Assembly: GCA_946406115.1 (NCBI GenBank)
Contig: OX291550.1
Span: 28,558,722 to 28,622,721, forward strand
Length of the DNA: 64,000 nt
DNA from: Apoda limacodes
Taxonomy: Eukaryota; Arthropoda; Insecta; Lepidoptera; Limacodidae
Direction of reading: 5' to 3'
In this document: positions 1 to 13,361 of the stretch, in pieces
Numbering within the stretch: position 1 is the stretch's first letter
How the letters are laid out: every line of letters starts with the position of its first letter
The notes under the pieces: generated by a model
Database searches by the model: none
What the model was told of the DNA's origin: nothing
What the model saw: the letters and a program-made list of their open reading frames with translations, nothing else
Program-made: the position numbers and the translations under genes

Positions 1-1403
1 CTAAAGCACTTTACTTTCAACACTTGTTGGGAAATGTAAATGGAATTAATGAAACAAAATGATAACTATATAAGGAATCTAAGCCAGACTAAAACCTTTG
101 TAAAGAGCAAATATCAATAGTTACATTTCAATAATAATTCCACTTTTTCTATTCATTCCCTCAGTATTTCTTTTATATTATTTATAAAAATATTATTTTC
201 TTATTTATGACTTCATTATATTTATCTGCCTTCTAGTAATTGTATTAAAAACGTCGTCTGACACATTTGTGTTGAGTTGACGTTTTCAAAACCGAGCGTC
301 AGCCATTTAGCCTAGATAAACCTAAAAGTATACCATGTCAACTGTGCGCATTTCAGCCAAACATTCATATTTAGAAAGCTACTGTATATTTCCATTGGCA
401 GATTTATTGTGTTAAGCCAATCAAATTACCTACATAGGGTAATTTTACTTATTGTGGATAAAACAAGATAATAAAAAAATATCAAACGGTTTTAGAACCC
501 AAGTCTTACTTGAGCGTGTGGTTGACTGTACTATTTTAATGTCATTGTTAATAAAAAATAAAAAGTTAATATAGTTAATAATCGTAGATATTAGCGTTGA
601 AATTTTAGGTTGGTTTTTTCATTAGGTTATCTTATGAACAATTTGTATTACTGGCAACTATAAAATGACTATTAGCGTATCCTTGAACATCATTTTCTAA
701 TAAAAAAATATTGTTTATGGCGTTTTTACTTTTTTTGTTGAAATAGTGTTTTTTTTTTTATTTTTCTTTGCTTTGTTAAAATACTTCGTTATAACTATTT
801 TGAGCTGGTGTCAGGGCAAAAAACTAGAGAATAAAATAAAAAAATATATAAAAAAACTGACGCAAAATTCCAAACGCTAACGTCTCTTTGGTATCAATCT
901 GTGTTGTGATAACACTTACACCCCCATTATACTCAAAGCTTACACCCCGAAGATTCAACTAGTTATAGATATTATTGTTTAATTTTCTAAGTAATTTTTG
1001 TAAGTTCATTTGGTACTTAATATCTTTGTTACCTGTGATTTGAATACTTTAATTGATTCCAAGTGCTGAAAAATTAGAAGACAGACTTAACCCACCAAAG
1101 AAATTTTAAGATACTTTTGTTTTAAATACAAAAAAATAACCTTCGTTAAAAAAACAAACAAGCCATAATTCTCTGCACCTATAGAAAAATACAACCGAAA
1201 ATTTGATCACGCAATAATTGTAATTAAGTTATTTATAATTAATTTGACTCCCTGTAACCTAATTTGTAGTGCAACCGGCTACTGTGCAGAGAGTGTGGGT
1301 AAAGTTTGGTTAGAAACTATTGGTGCAATTTGAAAAAAAGCAAAATAATGATCAAGTTCTGCGTGTAAAGTAAATATTTTCACCTTCTAAGTTTTTTTTC
1401 TAT
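1..1403. other. AT-rich non-coding
   Basis: No gene, RNA or repeat that I recognise. Confidence 0.6.
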
Positions 1404-1475
1404 AATTGAGGAGTTGCCGTAAGAATCCTACGCCGATAACCAAATTTAGGGCGGGCGAAGCCGCTGGCAAAAGTC
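1404..1475 (+). repeat. RTE-type 3' tail
   Basis: TTGAGGAGTTGCCGTAAGAA, CCTACGCCGATAACC and GCGGGCGAAGCCGCTGGCAA are the same tail as at 59.4-59.6 kb and 16.3 kb. Confidence 0.7.
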
Positions 1476-1610
1476 AGTCATACATATTATGTATGTTTTT
1501 GCAAAAAAAAGTAATATATATGTATTTGTATTCGTTGTCTGGTTCTAATAACACAAGCTTTGCTTACTTTGGGGCCAGACGGCGCTAAGTGTAATCACCA
1601 AAAATATTTA
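1476..1610 (+). repeat. SINE-like repeat, 3' part
   Basis: TATTATGTATGTTTTTGC, a run of A, ATATATGTATTTGTATTCG, CACAAGCTTTGCTTACTTTG and GGGGCCAGACGGCGCT. The same order, inverted, is at 34.3-34.56 kb. Confidence 0.72.
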
Positions 1611-4255
1611 TTATTCACTATTATTATTAATTTATCTCTAACAATTATTAATAATAATAATAATGGGTACCAAACTTAAAACCAAACAGCACATTATAAT
1701 GTATGTTCTTAAGTATTTGTGTGAATTGCGAAACAGAATAAAAACCAAACGATAATATTCCAAACGTCACACACACATCACTCTACATTTAAGCAACGTA
1801 ACTTGAAAACAAGTTAAGCTAGATTTTCGAGTTCCTTATAGGACAAGGTGCACCAGCTCATTCTTCACTAATTAGTGGTAAGTTCCAAATGTAATAAGAA
1901 CATCGATTACTTAATATGTTATTGTAATTGTAGATAATTAAAATACAATAACTAAAAAAAATTCTTGCGCCTAATGCTTAATTTAGTTTCATTTAGTCGA
2001 GAGAACAAGGTAAAGAAGCAAAAAATCTCATTAATATACAATTATTAACAATATGCGTCCAAAAACGGAGTAAACAATTTAACATTAAATATAAACACTA
2101 CCAGTAATTTACATATTTGTATATTTGTAGATCTTAGAAAGACTATAAATTGGAAACGAAATGTCTCTGTATGGAACGACTTAACTCAACACTAATTCTT
2201 ATTTAATAAAATAAAATAGAAATTAGTACAGTAAGTACAACAAACTTTTCTTAAACGGAACATGGTCGCTAGTATCTGGTTAGTTCACAGGATTTTAAAA
2301 TGTCGACTGTACTTTTGATTTTTGACCACCGGGTTTAGAAAAGTTTGTTGCAATATAAAACTTATTCCATTTTGATATGATTTTGAGGTAAAGTAAACTT
2401 TTTAAAAGCAGCGTTTTGGTACAAGTTACACATTACGCGTTGCTACCCGTAAAGTGAATAAAACTGTTATAATAGGTTTTTTTGCATTCAAAAAATTGTA
2501 GTATCAATAGTAATTTTATGTGATGATAGAAATAAATTAATATCATCAGGTGTGTTATCCTGACATACATACATATAAAAGCAAAGTATATTTATCAAGT
2601 TCTTGTCTAAATTTATCCATACCTTTTGTGTCTATCTGTATCATGGCTCGACTCCCGATCAATTTGGACGATAATAATTACCATTGATAAAGTATAAAAA
2701 CCTAACTATACCAACAGGAACTTTAAACTAAAATTCAAATTTCCAAAACATAATGCGTAAAAAATCCATATATTCAAAATATTACAGAGGGGAGACAAAG
2801 TCATCACTATATTATATAATAAGGTATTTTATTTAATTTACTCTTAGTAATATAACTTAGACATAAGTAACAACCCGGAACACACAGATGACAGGTACTA
2901 CATAATGTCTTCCTAAATAGTTCTCACCTCTCTCTTTACGTTGTAAGTGACAGAGACATATGTAGTTTTGACTCGACAGTTAACTGACCTAGTAGTATAA
3001 AATAATAATATTATTTCATTTATACTAAAATAATCTTTATTGACTTTCTATAACTTAAATTTAGCCGAATAGACCTAAAGTAAAGAAAAAGTGCAGTAAA
3101 TAGATTTTTAATTGTGGACTGTACCTAAAGCTTAGTTTACATGATAATTTTTACAATAAAAAAACGAACTGCATTTCGAAGTCTGAACTTTATAATGAAT
3201 TCTAAAAAATAAAACCTTACAAACTGTACCCTATCTTGTTTTGTGTTCCACAAAGCTTAGAATACCGTTATGATATGAAAGTACTTGCATCCGCTGCATC
3301 TCCCTGACCTAGAGATCGCTTCAATGCACCGTTCCCTTCCCGCTATAGAGAAGTCACCGAGATCAACGAGGTTTACATGAGACGGGCACGTAACGGGAAG
3401 TGGTTTTAACTTTTATTAAAGCTATTCTTGAATCCGTATCATTTTTTTCATACATCTTTCCGTGCACCAAATATCTATTAACATTCCGCTACTTAAAAAT
3501 ATATTATTATCATTTATTGCTATTTATCACTGTCGCAAAATTTATATCCATTGATAAAACTAATGGATTATTAAGTAACCATAGTCTGTGTTGAATTTAT
3601 AGATTTAATGAATTTATTAAAAACTTTGATTATTTAATAATTGACTAGCATTTTATTGTTAAAGTGCTATATAATAAGGACACGTTTTGAGTAGTGAAAT
3701 GTTCATAGTTAAAGATATTTAGAGTTTTGCCTTTTTCTATAAAAAAATGTTGGTCGGATTCACCTTAAGTAAAAAGGCTTTTGATATTGTTTTTATTGAT
3801 ACATAATAAAAGTGGTTATCAAAATTAACTGTTTCAAATCATAATTTGGACTTATACATTACAATTGTAACCAGTTTTTTTAATTTAGTGTCAAAGTGCC
3901 CTTAAATTCTTTATTTTTTTTTTGTTTTATTTTGACAATATTAAACAACAGACATATTTTTACTTTTATTATCTACTTGAGTGAAAGACAACATGAGTGA
4001 AAGACAAAACAAATGTTTTAATACTTTTTATGAAGTTTACGCAGACTAATTAATTATAATTGTTTGAATGTCTCTTCATAAGCATTTCAATTAGTATTAT
4101 TCTACGCCATTCTTAACTATTCAGTAATTCATTAGCTAGTTTATTTTTACGGTTATAAACTTACGTAAAAATATATTTATCGGTACTTAATAAATTATGA
4201 CGAGGCAATTAAGTGCTAAAGTGACGTAAAAATATTCTAATTTAGTATTAAAATT
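1611..4255. other. AT-rich non-coding
   Basis: Short chance frames only (for example 3400-3594). No splice-linked coding signal was seen. Confidence 0.6.
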
Positions 4256-4420
4256 ATAGAAATGCAGTACGCAGTCCGGAACGGGTGGTGTGAACGCGCC
4301 GATTTCTACGGCCGCCCGTACGCCACTTTCACCCGTGCGCCGTGCGCAGTGAAACTGTGTGTTTTTGTTCATTGTCGGCGCGGTGGTGACGGTAACGAAA
4401 CTCGATGGTGGATTTCAAAA
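4256..4420. other. isolated GC- and CpG-rich island
   Basis: About 150 bp with many CG pairs (GAACGCGCCGATTTCTACGG, CCGTGCGCCGTGCGCAGTG) in very AT-rich surroundings. It could be an untranslated first exon, a promoter, or a piece of a mobile element; a 106-codon frame through it has no family resemblance. Confidence 0.45.
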
Positions 4421-7400
4421 TTTATATTGGCAACACGTAAATGGAGTATTTTTTGTTCTTGTTTTCGCATTGGATGTTGTTGGATGAGATTCTGTTACAT
4501 TTATCTAGCTAGGGCCTGTTTTTTTTTTAATTTTTATTTTTTGAAGATAGATTTGAATAAAAATTTTTTAAGAATAAATTAAATAATTTGAAATAAGCTT
4601 AAAACATTGATATTTATTTAATTTACGTATAAGTGAAATGTACTTAATTTTATAAATAAACTAAAATTTCCTTAATTATTTCGGCTGATTATTGTTTTAA
4701 ACCTATTTTAATATACACAGATGGTACATTTAATATTAGATGATTATTAACCTTCTTATTCTTACTAAACAGTTTTTATTTTAAGTACAAAAAAACTTAC
4801 CATTTTGTATAATATCCACAAAAAAAACTAAATGTCTACCAAAATGAACCAATATCCTTACACACCACAAAACTCACACCAAAGTACCACTCTGAAAAGT
4901 ACAGTCGTCACAAAAAGTTTACACCAATAAAAATATCACCTCGACATATAATTAATATATTTTCGATACCTATTTCGTTTTTTAAATCTGTCCGTCCTGT
5001 CGTCTATCCGGATCGAGTGACAGTCGTGGACTGGGTGCCAGACCGAAAGTACAGTGTTTCGCCTACTGTTAACTATTCAGAAGGTGTGCGCCTGCGACCA
5101 TTCACCGATTATGTAGTCTTGATACTTTGAAGGTGATTTTTAATTGATACAATAAATTATACTTATTTAAAAATAAGTATCACGTATTTTTTTTTAATGT
5201 ATTTAACATAGCTTTATGATTATATTCAAGGTTAAGATGTGATATAAAACGCTGTTAAGTTTTTTTTATTGAAATTGTAACAAAATTTAAAAATTTAGAT
5301 TCACCAAAATACCACTTTAAATATGTATATATATTTTAGGCAGTTGAGGCGCTCAGCTCTTAGCCATTGAATGTAAAGGCTTTCTTGAAGATATGTCTAA
5401 ACTTCTGGTGATTTAAGGGGCTAGTTGCCTCTCTCAACGGATTAGTTAAGATAAATAAAAAAAATCGAATGTTTTTTTTTTATAATTAAAACATAGATTT
5501 TGAGATGTAATTTTAATGTGTAGATTATGTTGTCAACTTACCAAACATGAGTTTAATATTATTTAATTAAAACAAGCATCAAAACTATTTAAACCAGTTT
5601 GTTAAAAATTTTGTAAAGTAAAAATCTAGTAGCTAATTCATTTCATTCTTTATAAATATCACAAGAAGTGTAAAAGAGACAGCGCGTGTGTAAAAAAAAA
5701 CGTAGTTCAAATATTAACATTTCCGTACTAATAAATAATAGTTATTTAAATTTATTCGGTTGCAAACAAATAAATTCTTAAACTGTTGAGTTTTTAAAAA
5801 ACATACGACACATTAAAATTATCTTACGTTGAATTTCCACTTATAGTTTTTAGTTAAGAGCGCGCGTTGATGTCTTTTGTATAACGTATAAGTAAATCTG
5901 TTAATTATCTCAAGAATATACGTATATTTATGTATAATTTTATGTTGGTTACCTGTGGTGTTGAATTAGATCTGTAACATTCGAATACTTTAGTGACTTC
6001 ACGTTTATGATTTCATTTTATACAAAATTTTTACTTTTTCTTACCCGAGGGAAGAATTTGGCAAATATGAGTAGGAACTTTTTATTGCAGTTAGTAAAAA
6101 TTAACTTTTGTACCGAGTACAAAATGGCTTTTCTTACCCTCGGAATCTTCTTTCGGACAGTAAAAGCATATATCGCCAATAAAAGAAAATTAGTAGATAG
6201 AAAAATTATGCCAAAATTTATGTCTTTTCAAAATAAAAGTATTCTAAATTCTTCTGTACTTAATAACCATGTGCCAAAAATCGTATTGCTTTGCTTCGAA
6301 AAATGCAATTTTTTCAAAAACTGACTGAAATATGGATATTGTGAACTCAAAACGGATATTTAAAAAGTCCATTCTCATTATTGCTGCAAGGTTTTTTGAA
6401 AGTGGTTTCCGAGATTGCCAATTTTCATATTTGAGGTCAACAGGAAGAACCCCATAGGTTTCGATTTATTTGTGATTTTTGATGTGATTGTGATGCCAAA
6501 ATATGCGACAAAAAAGGCCTTTATTGCGTTGACTTAGAACCTTGATTTTTTTATGTTTCAGGGGACCGTAGACCTCAGTAGTTGATATTAATTTTAACTT
6601 GATACCATCGCGTGTCCTTAAGAAAAAGGGACTAAAGCTCCTTTTTAAATCTTTATGAAATATATTTAATTATACTACAGATATAAGAAAGAGAAAATGT
6701 TTGTGACTTTTTATTTATTTATTTATTAGTTTGTTCTCATTTTACGCACATTTTTTAACAAGGATTGTCAAAAAACAATTCCGATAAGGTAATTACAGTT
6801 TAATGATTACTTAAGGTTATATTTTCATTTTTTTCATACCATATCGATTCCATATTCCATACTCATGTTATAAATGTTTTAGTGTGTTTGTTTATTTTTC
6901 TTCCACACGCAAAAGAGCAATGAGGTGACTAAAATTTTGTCTTGACATGGAAGAAAGAAGAATAAAATTAAACAATTTTTGTTCCTAAGTATTCTCACAG
7001 AAATGGGTTTTTTCTCGGGTAAAACTGCTCAATGCATTGCTAGCATGATTTATAGATAATATAACATTAGAATAGTTTTATAAAATATTTTATAACGGCA
7101 GCTTCGTCGATAAACTATGGCAAACATTACAAATACATTAACCCGTGCAAAGCTGGAGCGGATGTCTGAAGTATAAATCTGCAACAAACGCGTCTCAGGT
7201 GTGTCCGTATATCTAATATATTTTTGATTTGAGATTCCCTGATTATCCCTGTTTTTTGTGTCACCCAAAAAACTAGTACTATTCCAATGAAATATTTGCC
7301 GTAATTGGTGGAGCTCGTGGCCTGGTAACATGGGTCTACTGGAAACTATATACGGAATTAAGCTTCACCGGGCGTGGTCACTATTTCTGATTACATAGGT

Positions 7401-8160
7401 ATATAAGGTTTTCTTATTATTTGATTCAATATTTGTTTTTACAATTATGAAAATTTAAACTTTAGTTAGTTATTATTGTACAAGAATAATATTAAAGTCA
7501 TTCTTAAATTGTATCTTTTCTCATACATACATTCTATATTAAGAGTTTCAAATTTTATTTCTCATATTTAAATTTGTTTATGTTTATGTAACTGGTTGAC
7601 GAATCGTTCACATATAAATCAGAGCTGTAGATAGACATGTAGCAGTTAATGTTAAAATAATGACCGAGGCATCGACAGTGAAAGTGCCACTTGCTGTCGA
7701 CGAGCCGAAACTCGGCCGAAAGTGTTGGTCATTACTCGACAAACGATGGATACCGTTTATAATCTGAGTTAAAATAACAGGTTTTATCTCGTTACGTCGA
7801 AATATAACTGTGAGAATAAACATCTTCATGGACTTCGCGTTAGGTCATATATTTTTCAGGGTTTTTCGACCCAAGTGGCAAAAATTTAATTTAATAGTTT
7901 CGTATTGACCCTTCGTTTTCTGCTTGTCTGTCTTTCGACGTGAATTGTATGAAACGTCGTTAAGCTCAGACTTATTTTACAAATAGATGTAAGACACTGA
8001 ATATATAGGTTTTGGCGCCTTAGATAGACAGACAACTAAAAGATATATATATACATTAAGGTGAGGCATATCACCTTGCCAAAAGAAGATACCCAAAAGT
8101 CGTACTTTGAGAAATGAACTACCTTGCAAGAAATGTTTAAAATCGGTACGTCGAGATTAA
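4421..8160. other. non-coding, repeat family B inside
   Basis: Apart from the old family-B copy at 6.33-6.64 kb I see nothing firm. A 105-codon frame at 6007-6324 is AT-biased and unlike any family I know. Confidence 0.55.
6330..6640 (+). repeat. interspersed repeat, family B (old copy)
   Basis: TTTTTATGTTTCAGGGGACC, GTAGACCTCAGTAGTTGATA and TTAACTTGATACC match the copy at 32.46-32.83 kb and the reverse of 42.24-42.67 kb. It is diverged and partial. Confidence 0.62.
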
Positions 8161-8850
8161 TTATTTCGCTAAAACGGTTTCAAATAACTCTGGTAGTACA
8201 AGTCAGATCGACTCCAAACAAGTTTTATAAGAAAGAGAAGATTTGCTCTTACCAACAAAAAAAATAACACGTCTGATTTGAAAGAAAAAGGCTGCGAAAT
8301 CCACACGGGACATTTGCAACTGAACTCCCGCGCTCTCATCTGCAGAGAAAATTCACCGCTATTTATTGGCGAAGAAAATTCTAAAACCAGGGCGGGGGGT
8401 GTATATAAACTCATAAAACAAACCCCTTGCAGCTGTAGTCCAAAATGAACCCTATCCAGGATGCCAATGGAGCCCCATCTATAAGCCAACATTATCAGTC
8501 TGTCGGTCTGTTGCTCGTCTACCTGTCTGTGTGACTGTCCAGCCTTTACAAAATGTGTGTTTCTATGGGGGATTTCATAAATAAAAAAGACAAAAAATAG
8601 TTCGGTAGCAAGTATCGCACGAGCAACTTTTCTTGATAATATTTTTTGCATCTTTAAAAAAAACAGTTTTTTAGCGATAAAAACAAACCGCTTGACCGAT
8701 TTTAGTACAACTCTTTTCAGATTTAAGTCATGTCGTGGCGTATCGATTAATATGGTCACAAAACAAATTGGTTCATTGATTCTTGAGATATCGAGAAGCA
8801 AAAGAAAGCTAACCTACATACATATAGTTGAAATAAAGAATACTTCTGCA
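8160..8850. other. probable unclassified repeat
   Basis: A 210-codon antisense frame (8169-8801) spans it, but the text CGCTTGACCGATTTTAGTAC and GGTCACAAAACAAATTGG is of the kind found in dispersed non-coding repeats. No protein family is recognisable. Confidence 0.4.
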
Positions 8851-10227
8851 GCGCAACTTTGCTGGGATGGACGTTGAGCAATTACGTGAAGAGGCTCTAA
8901 ACACGGACTGGAATTCTGTATTAAATGCAAACACGGTTGATGAAAACCTATGAGTTTTCAATACTTTACTAACACAATTATACGATACACATGCACCAGA
9001 AAGACCAGTAAAAGTAAATCATTATTCTGTACCTTGGCTTACAAACGAAATATGTATATTGCAAAAAAAACGTAATCGTGCCAAGGCTAAAAACAAATTA
9101 TATCCCTCTCTTGTCAATCTAGAAAAATTATACTTCGAAGAAATCGCTGCAATACAGGGTGGAGAGATGCACAACGACGCCACATTCATAATTCTGTTAC
9201 AAATGGTGATCCAAGAAAGCTATGGAAAATTCTGAAGTCTATAGGAGTTGGTAGAATTCGAGAAAAAACATCGTTTGATAATTTCAACATTAATTAACTT
9301 AATCTTAATTTCACTTCTGTTGTTGCCATGGATAGCAACAAAAAGGCGCATACGCTTAAGTCTCCTTTTTCTTTTAGTCAATTCAATGATTGTGATGTTA
9401 GGAAGAGTATATTGATCATTCCCTCCAGTGCTGTTAGTAGTAAGATGATCATTTCAGTCCTTGACAGAGTTTTACCCGTCATCACTATCAAAATGCTTTT
9501 ATTATTCCCTTACCTTAAAAGGCAAATCCTATTACTTTTTCTGATTTAAGTCCCATATCAATATTACCTTTCCTGCCAAAAGTACTTAAGCGACTCGTTC
9601 ATTATCAACTTTATACTTTCCTGGCAAAAAACAGTCTGTTGAATCCCTTACGATCCGGTTTTTGTCCTGGTCATAGTACGGTTACTGCACTCACTAAAAT
9701 TACTGATGATATTCGTTACATCATGGATACCAAACAACTCTCAGTCATGTCACTGTTAGATTTCTGTAATGCGTTCAACACTGTCGACTTCGGCCTATTG
9801 CTGGGCATCTTACGCTCTCTTGACATATTTCCAACAGTGATAGACTGGTTTTAAAGTTACTTGTAATGGCGCCGGCAACGCATTCGGTTAGAGGATACAT
9901 TCTCTGACTGGTGCTGGTGTATCGCAAGGTCTTGTCTCCACTCCTATTTTCTATTTTCATTAACTCTATTTCTCTCTACATACAGACGATCTCCAAATTT
10001 ACACACATGCCCCAATTAATGACATAAAAACGCTTTCCAAAAATTAATGCTGATCATAACAAAATACTACAATGGAGCAAAAACTACTAAAGCTATTATT
10101 ATTGGCAGTCAAAAACTGATTTTACGACTTAATTGAAATTTACTACCACCTGTTGAACTTGATTCAGTTATTATTCCTTGCTTAAACTCGGTTAAAAATC
10201 TAGGGATTAAAATTGACAGTACACTAT
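8850..10227 (+). pseudogene. CR1-like LINE remnant, 5' part
   Basis: Decayed relative of the intron-5 element. It can be followed in shifting frames from the end of the endonuclease (GMDVEQL near 8868) through NALLRSGF-type RT blocks (LRSGFCPGHSTVTALTKITDD at 9644-9707) and DFCNAFNTVDF (9760-9792). Stops and frameshifts are frequent, and the YADD region is lost. It ends where an inverted Jockey-like piece begins. Confidence 0.82.
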
Positions 10228-10545
10228 CATGGAGTAACGCACGGTCCGCCTGATGGTTTCACTCGCTACCCTTCAAAAATCCAATAACTTCTTTCTTGAA
10301 GACCGGTGCGATGGTAGAAATTAGCCGTGGGCATCATTTCGAACATTCCTCAGAACACGTCTCATTGTACAAGCGGTAGAACACACACAGGGAGGCAAAG
10401 TCTCTCCTCAGACTTAAGGGCTCGACACCGCAAGTGAGTTTGGAGTCGTCGACAATTTTCACAGCCTGTCGTTGAACCGAGTCAAAAGGGCCAAGCTGGT
10501 ATCCGGATGCACCCGCCCAGAGATGGCAGCAGTACTCCATTATTA
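10228..10545 (-). pseudogene. Jockey-like LINE fragment nested inside the CR1-like remnant
   Basis: Minus-strand reading gives [20 protein letters not shown] and [20 protein letters not shown], the C-terminal block of the Jockey-like family seen at 41.2, 53.7 and 54.4 kb. It starts at the ACGGTCCGCC part of the 3' UTR and so lacks the usual poly-A end. Confidence 0.85.
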
Positions 10546-11480
10546 AATTTTCGCCTCCATTGAGTCAGTGAGACGGTTACGGAATCTGTTACCTATTCCC
10601 ATAAAAGTTTTGCTTGCACAATCTTTACTTCTTCCCTTTTTTTGATTATGCTGATGCTTGCTATATCAATCCCACCGAGGAGCAATAAAACAAACTTGAG
10701 TGACTCCAAAATCTCTCTATTCGATTTATATTTGGATTACGCAAATATGATCATGTCTCTCAATTTCGTGCTCAGCTCAAGTGGCTTCCAATTCGCCTTC
10801 GCCAGAATACCCATATTCTCACACTTCTTTATACCGTTCTGTTCATTCCATCAACTCCTCATTATTTGAAAGAACGTTTTTAATTTATTTCTTTATCTAC
10901 AATTACACTTCGACCTTCGAGTAGCTTACTTTTAAAAACACCGACACATAACACTTACTACTACAGTCACTCATTCACTGTGCAAGCTATACAGCTAATA
11001 AAATATCAGAAGTTCACAATCCATCGCTTTTTTGAAAACACATGTTAAGGAACATTTTTAAACTAAATCTTCATTTTGATGTATTTATTACTGTGTATGT
11101 ATTTATAATAAAGGTGTATTTATATATATATACTGATGTTTTTGTAGGTATATATGTTGCATATTTATGTAATTTCTGCTCTATTTTACCGCACCACCTC
11201 TCATTTATAATTTCCTCTACACAAAGGTTTGCCTGTAAGAGATCGCTCTTAAGCAATAAGGCCGCATATTTGTACCTCATTTGTCAACTTACTTTTCTTG
11301 TTTTTGTTATTTTTATGTGCAATAAAGTATATTCATACATACATACATATACCCTCACTCATACGCACACACACACAGACATCACTCTAAAAATTATGGC
11401 AAACGATTCTCCAGGTCTTTTCGATATTCGGACCTATTATAATTACTTGCCTCAAGAGAAGTTAACAAAATTTAATTAAA
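10546..11480 (+). pseudogene. CR1-like LINE remnant, 3' part
   Basis: Continues the remnant of 8.85-10.23 kb: SVRRLRNLLPIPIKV at 10567-10610 equals [15 protein letters not shown] of the intact copy, followed by decayed C-terminal coding, the 3' UTR (CTGTAAGAGATCGC) and AATAAAGT at about 11321, ending in a (CATA)n run instead of (AAT)n. About 20 codons are missing across the nested piece. Confidence 0.82.
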
Positions 11481-11585
11481 GGATTTTTTGCTCTATCGTA
11501 AATATACAAGCTTAAAACTCAAACGATTATGGTGTAAGCTCTATAGTAAAATACCAGAGTCGAGCTCATGTATTATCTGGTGGTA

Positions 11586-11640
11586 CGGAATCCATGGTGC
11601 GCCCGACTGAGTCTGACTCGCACTTATGCGGTTTTCTTTT
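11586..11640 (-). repeat. interspersed repeat, family A, end piece
   Basis: TACGGAATCCATGGTGCGCC, GACTCGCACTTATGCGG: the terminal module of family A, directly followed by the 27-bp minisatellite. Confidence 0.68.
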
Positions 11641-11645
11641 TCAAC

Positions 11646-11807
11646 AAAGTCAAGCGGCCGTGGCTCCGACACAAAGTCAAGCGGCCGTGGCTCCGACACA
11701 AAGTCAAGCGGCCGTGGCTCCGACACAAAGTCAAGCGGCCGTGGCTCCGACACAAAGTCAAGCGGCCGTGGCTCCGACACAAAGTCGAGCGGCCGTGGCT
11801 CCGACAC
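11646..11807. repeat. 27-bp minisatellite, six copies
   Basis: Six head-to-tail 27-bp units starting at 11646, 11673, 11700, 11727, 11754 and 11781. Five appear identical; the sixth has one A-to-G change. Each contains AAGCGGCCGTGGCTCCGACA and is GC-rich against AT-rich flanks. Because 27 is divisible by three, several frames stay open through the array; these are not genes. Confidence 0.95.
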
Positions 11808-11879
11808 AGCTCAACCCCCTTTGTTTTTATTGTAAAGTGTTAAGAGTACACTCTATAGTGTTAAGTAGTGTAAATGAAA

Positions 11880-12230
11880 GTTACAGTTGTAAGACATACG
11901 TCAGACCTAAGTGGAAATTTTCACAGAAGATGTATTTCTTTTGCCACTATTACAACAAATACTAAAAAACAGAATAAAATAAATATTTAAGGGGGCTCCG
12001 ATACAACAAACGTGATTTTTTTCTCGATATTGATAACGTCAACAGTTAGACGTTTGAAATATTCACAAAATATTTAGTTATACATTCACTTTAAAAATAA
12101 ATAGTTAAATTAAAATAAAAAAAATATTAAAGGGGGTCTTCCATACGAGAACCGTGATTTTATGCCGTTTTTATAGATAATGGTACGAAACCCTTCGTGC
12201 GCGAGTCCGACTCGCACTTGTCCGGTTTTT
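11880..12230 (-). repeat. interspersed repeat, family A
   Basis: GGAAATTTTCACAGAAGATG, ACAACAAATACTAAAAAAC, TATTTAAGGGGGCTCC and the end CGTGCGCGAGTCCGACTCG, matching the copies at 17.1 and 22.0 kb. Confidence 0.78.
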
Positions 12231-12778
12231 CAAGTTTAACCCTTGACAATTTGTATAATTGCCCTTTTATATAATTCAGAATTAAGCAGATCATGGTAGA
12301 AAAAGGATGTGTATAAGATCAAGGGCGCGATAGGACTTCAAAAACCGTAAGTATAAGATTGTACTAGACGTAAAAATAAATGGCGCTTTACTTTTTAAAT
12401 GTAAGAAACTAAATCTTGTTCAAGTTTGTAGCTAATAGCTTTAACATTTCTTATTTATTTATTTTTATTTAAAAATGTTTTAGGTACTTACCTTCTTTCA
12501 CGAAATATGTTCTGGTTTATTTCATAGCTTTTAGTTTTTTAATATCCTCAATTAGGTTTTATTATAATGTCCCATTACAATAAAATAGCAAAATTTCATG
12601 TCTTTTAAAAGCCTATGTAATGAGTAATTGTTTTTAACATTCAGTTCATATCCGTCATAATAAATATTAATGGACATAATGAATCCTCACATATATATTA
12701 AAAACCGGTAATTCAATCAATGCAAACCAAAATCATGAAAAATATTATCACACAGTTTGCATGTGTAAATTTAATAGA

Positions 12779-12803
12779 TTGTGTGTGTGTGTGTGTGTGT
12801 GAG
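12779..12803. repeat. (TG)n microsatellite
   Basis: About 11 TG units. The region 12231-13361 around it has no gene I can support. Confidence 0.9.
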
Positions 12804-13361
12804 TGAGTATGATGTATCGTGAGAACTTATAGACCGATTTGCTGTATCGACTTGCTTCCGTTTATCCGAAATCGAATTGATTAGTTTAGAAATATTGAAC
12901 CAGTAGTTTTATTTTTATTGAAAAAAAATTTGGTACATTTTACCAACAAATTTCTTCGAATTTGATGTAACTAAGTTCTGCCAGATTTTCGAGGGTGATA
13001 AATTTGTAGCGGATCATATCATGCCGCTACAAGCAAGGCTGACGTCACGCGTCCTACATCGCGGTATTAAAGTTTTTTCGGCAGTTCAGCATATATACTT
13101 GCATAACACCTCACCTGGCAGCAGATCTCCTCTTTGCCGCCGCTCGACAAATTCAATTATTTTATTCCTAAAATTCAAGATGGCAATTCCACAATATGGC
13201 GTCAATTCTGTGGCAAATCCTTGATTACGAATAACAAAGTTCTATTAGGTTCTTAAAGGTGCTGAATTCAAATATTTTATAAGTTTTTTAAATTCATGAT
13301 GGCGGATCTAGTATATTAGTCCATTCTTTTTGCAACAAATTTACGATATTAATACAAAAGC

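Noticed and set aside
4262..4582. A 106-codon frame through the CpG-rich island.
   Set aside because: Cysteine- and tryptophan-rich without family resemblance; its second half is AT-rich UTR-like sequence.
8169..8801. A 210-codon antisense open frame, the longest outside mobile elements.
   Set aside because: No recognisable family, biased composition, and the underlying DNA looks like a dispersed non-coding repeat.
11646..11807. Regular 27-bp units suggestive of a CRISPR array.
   Set aside because: There are no spacers between the units and the genome is eukaryotic.
11541..11965. Several overlapping open frames on both strands with repeated SEPRPLDFV or TKSSGRGSD units.
   Set aside because: They result from a 27-bp tandem repeat whose length is divisible by three.
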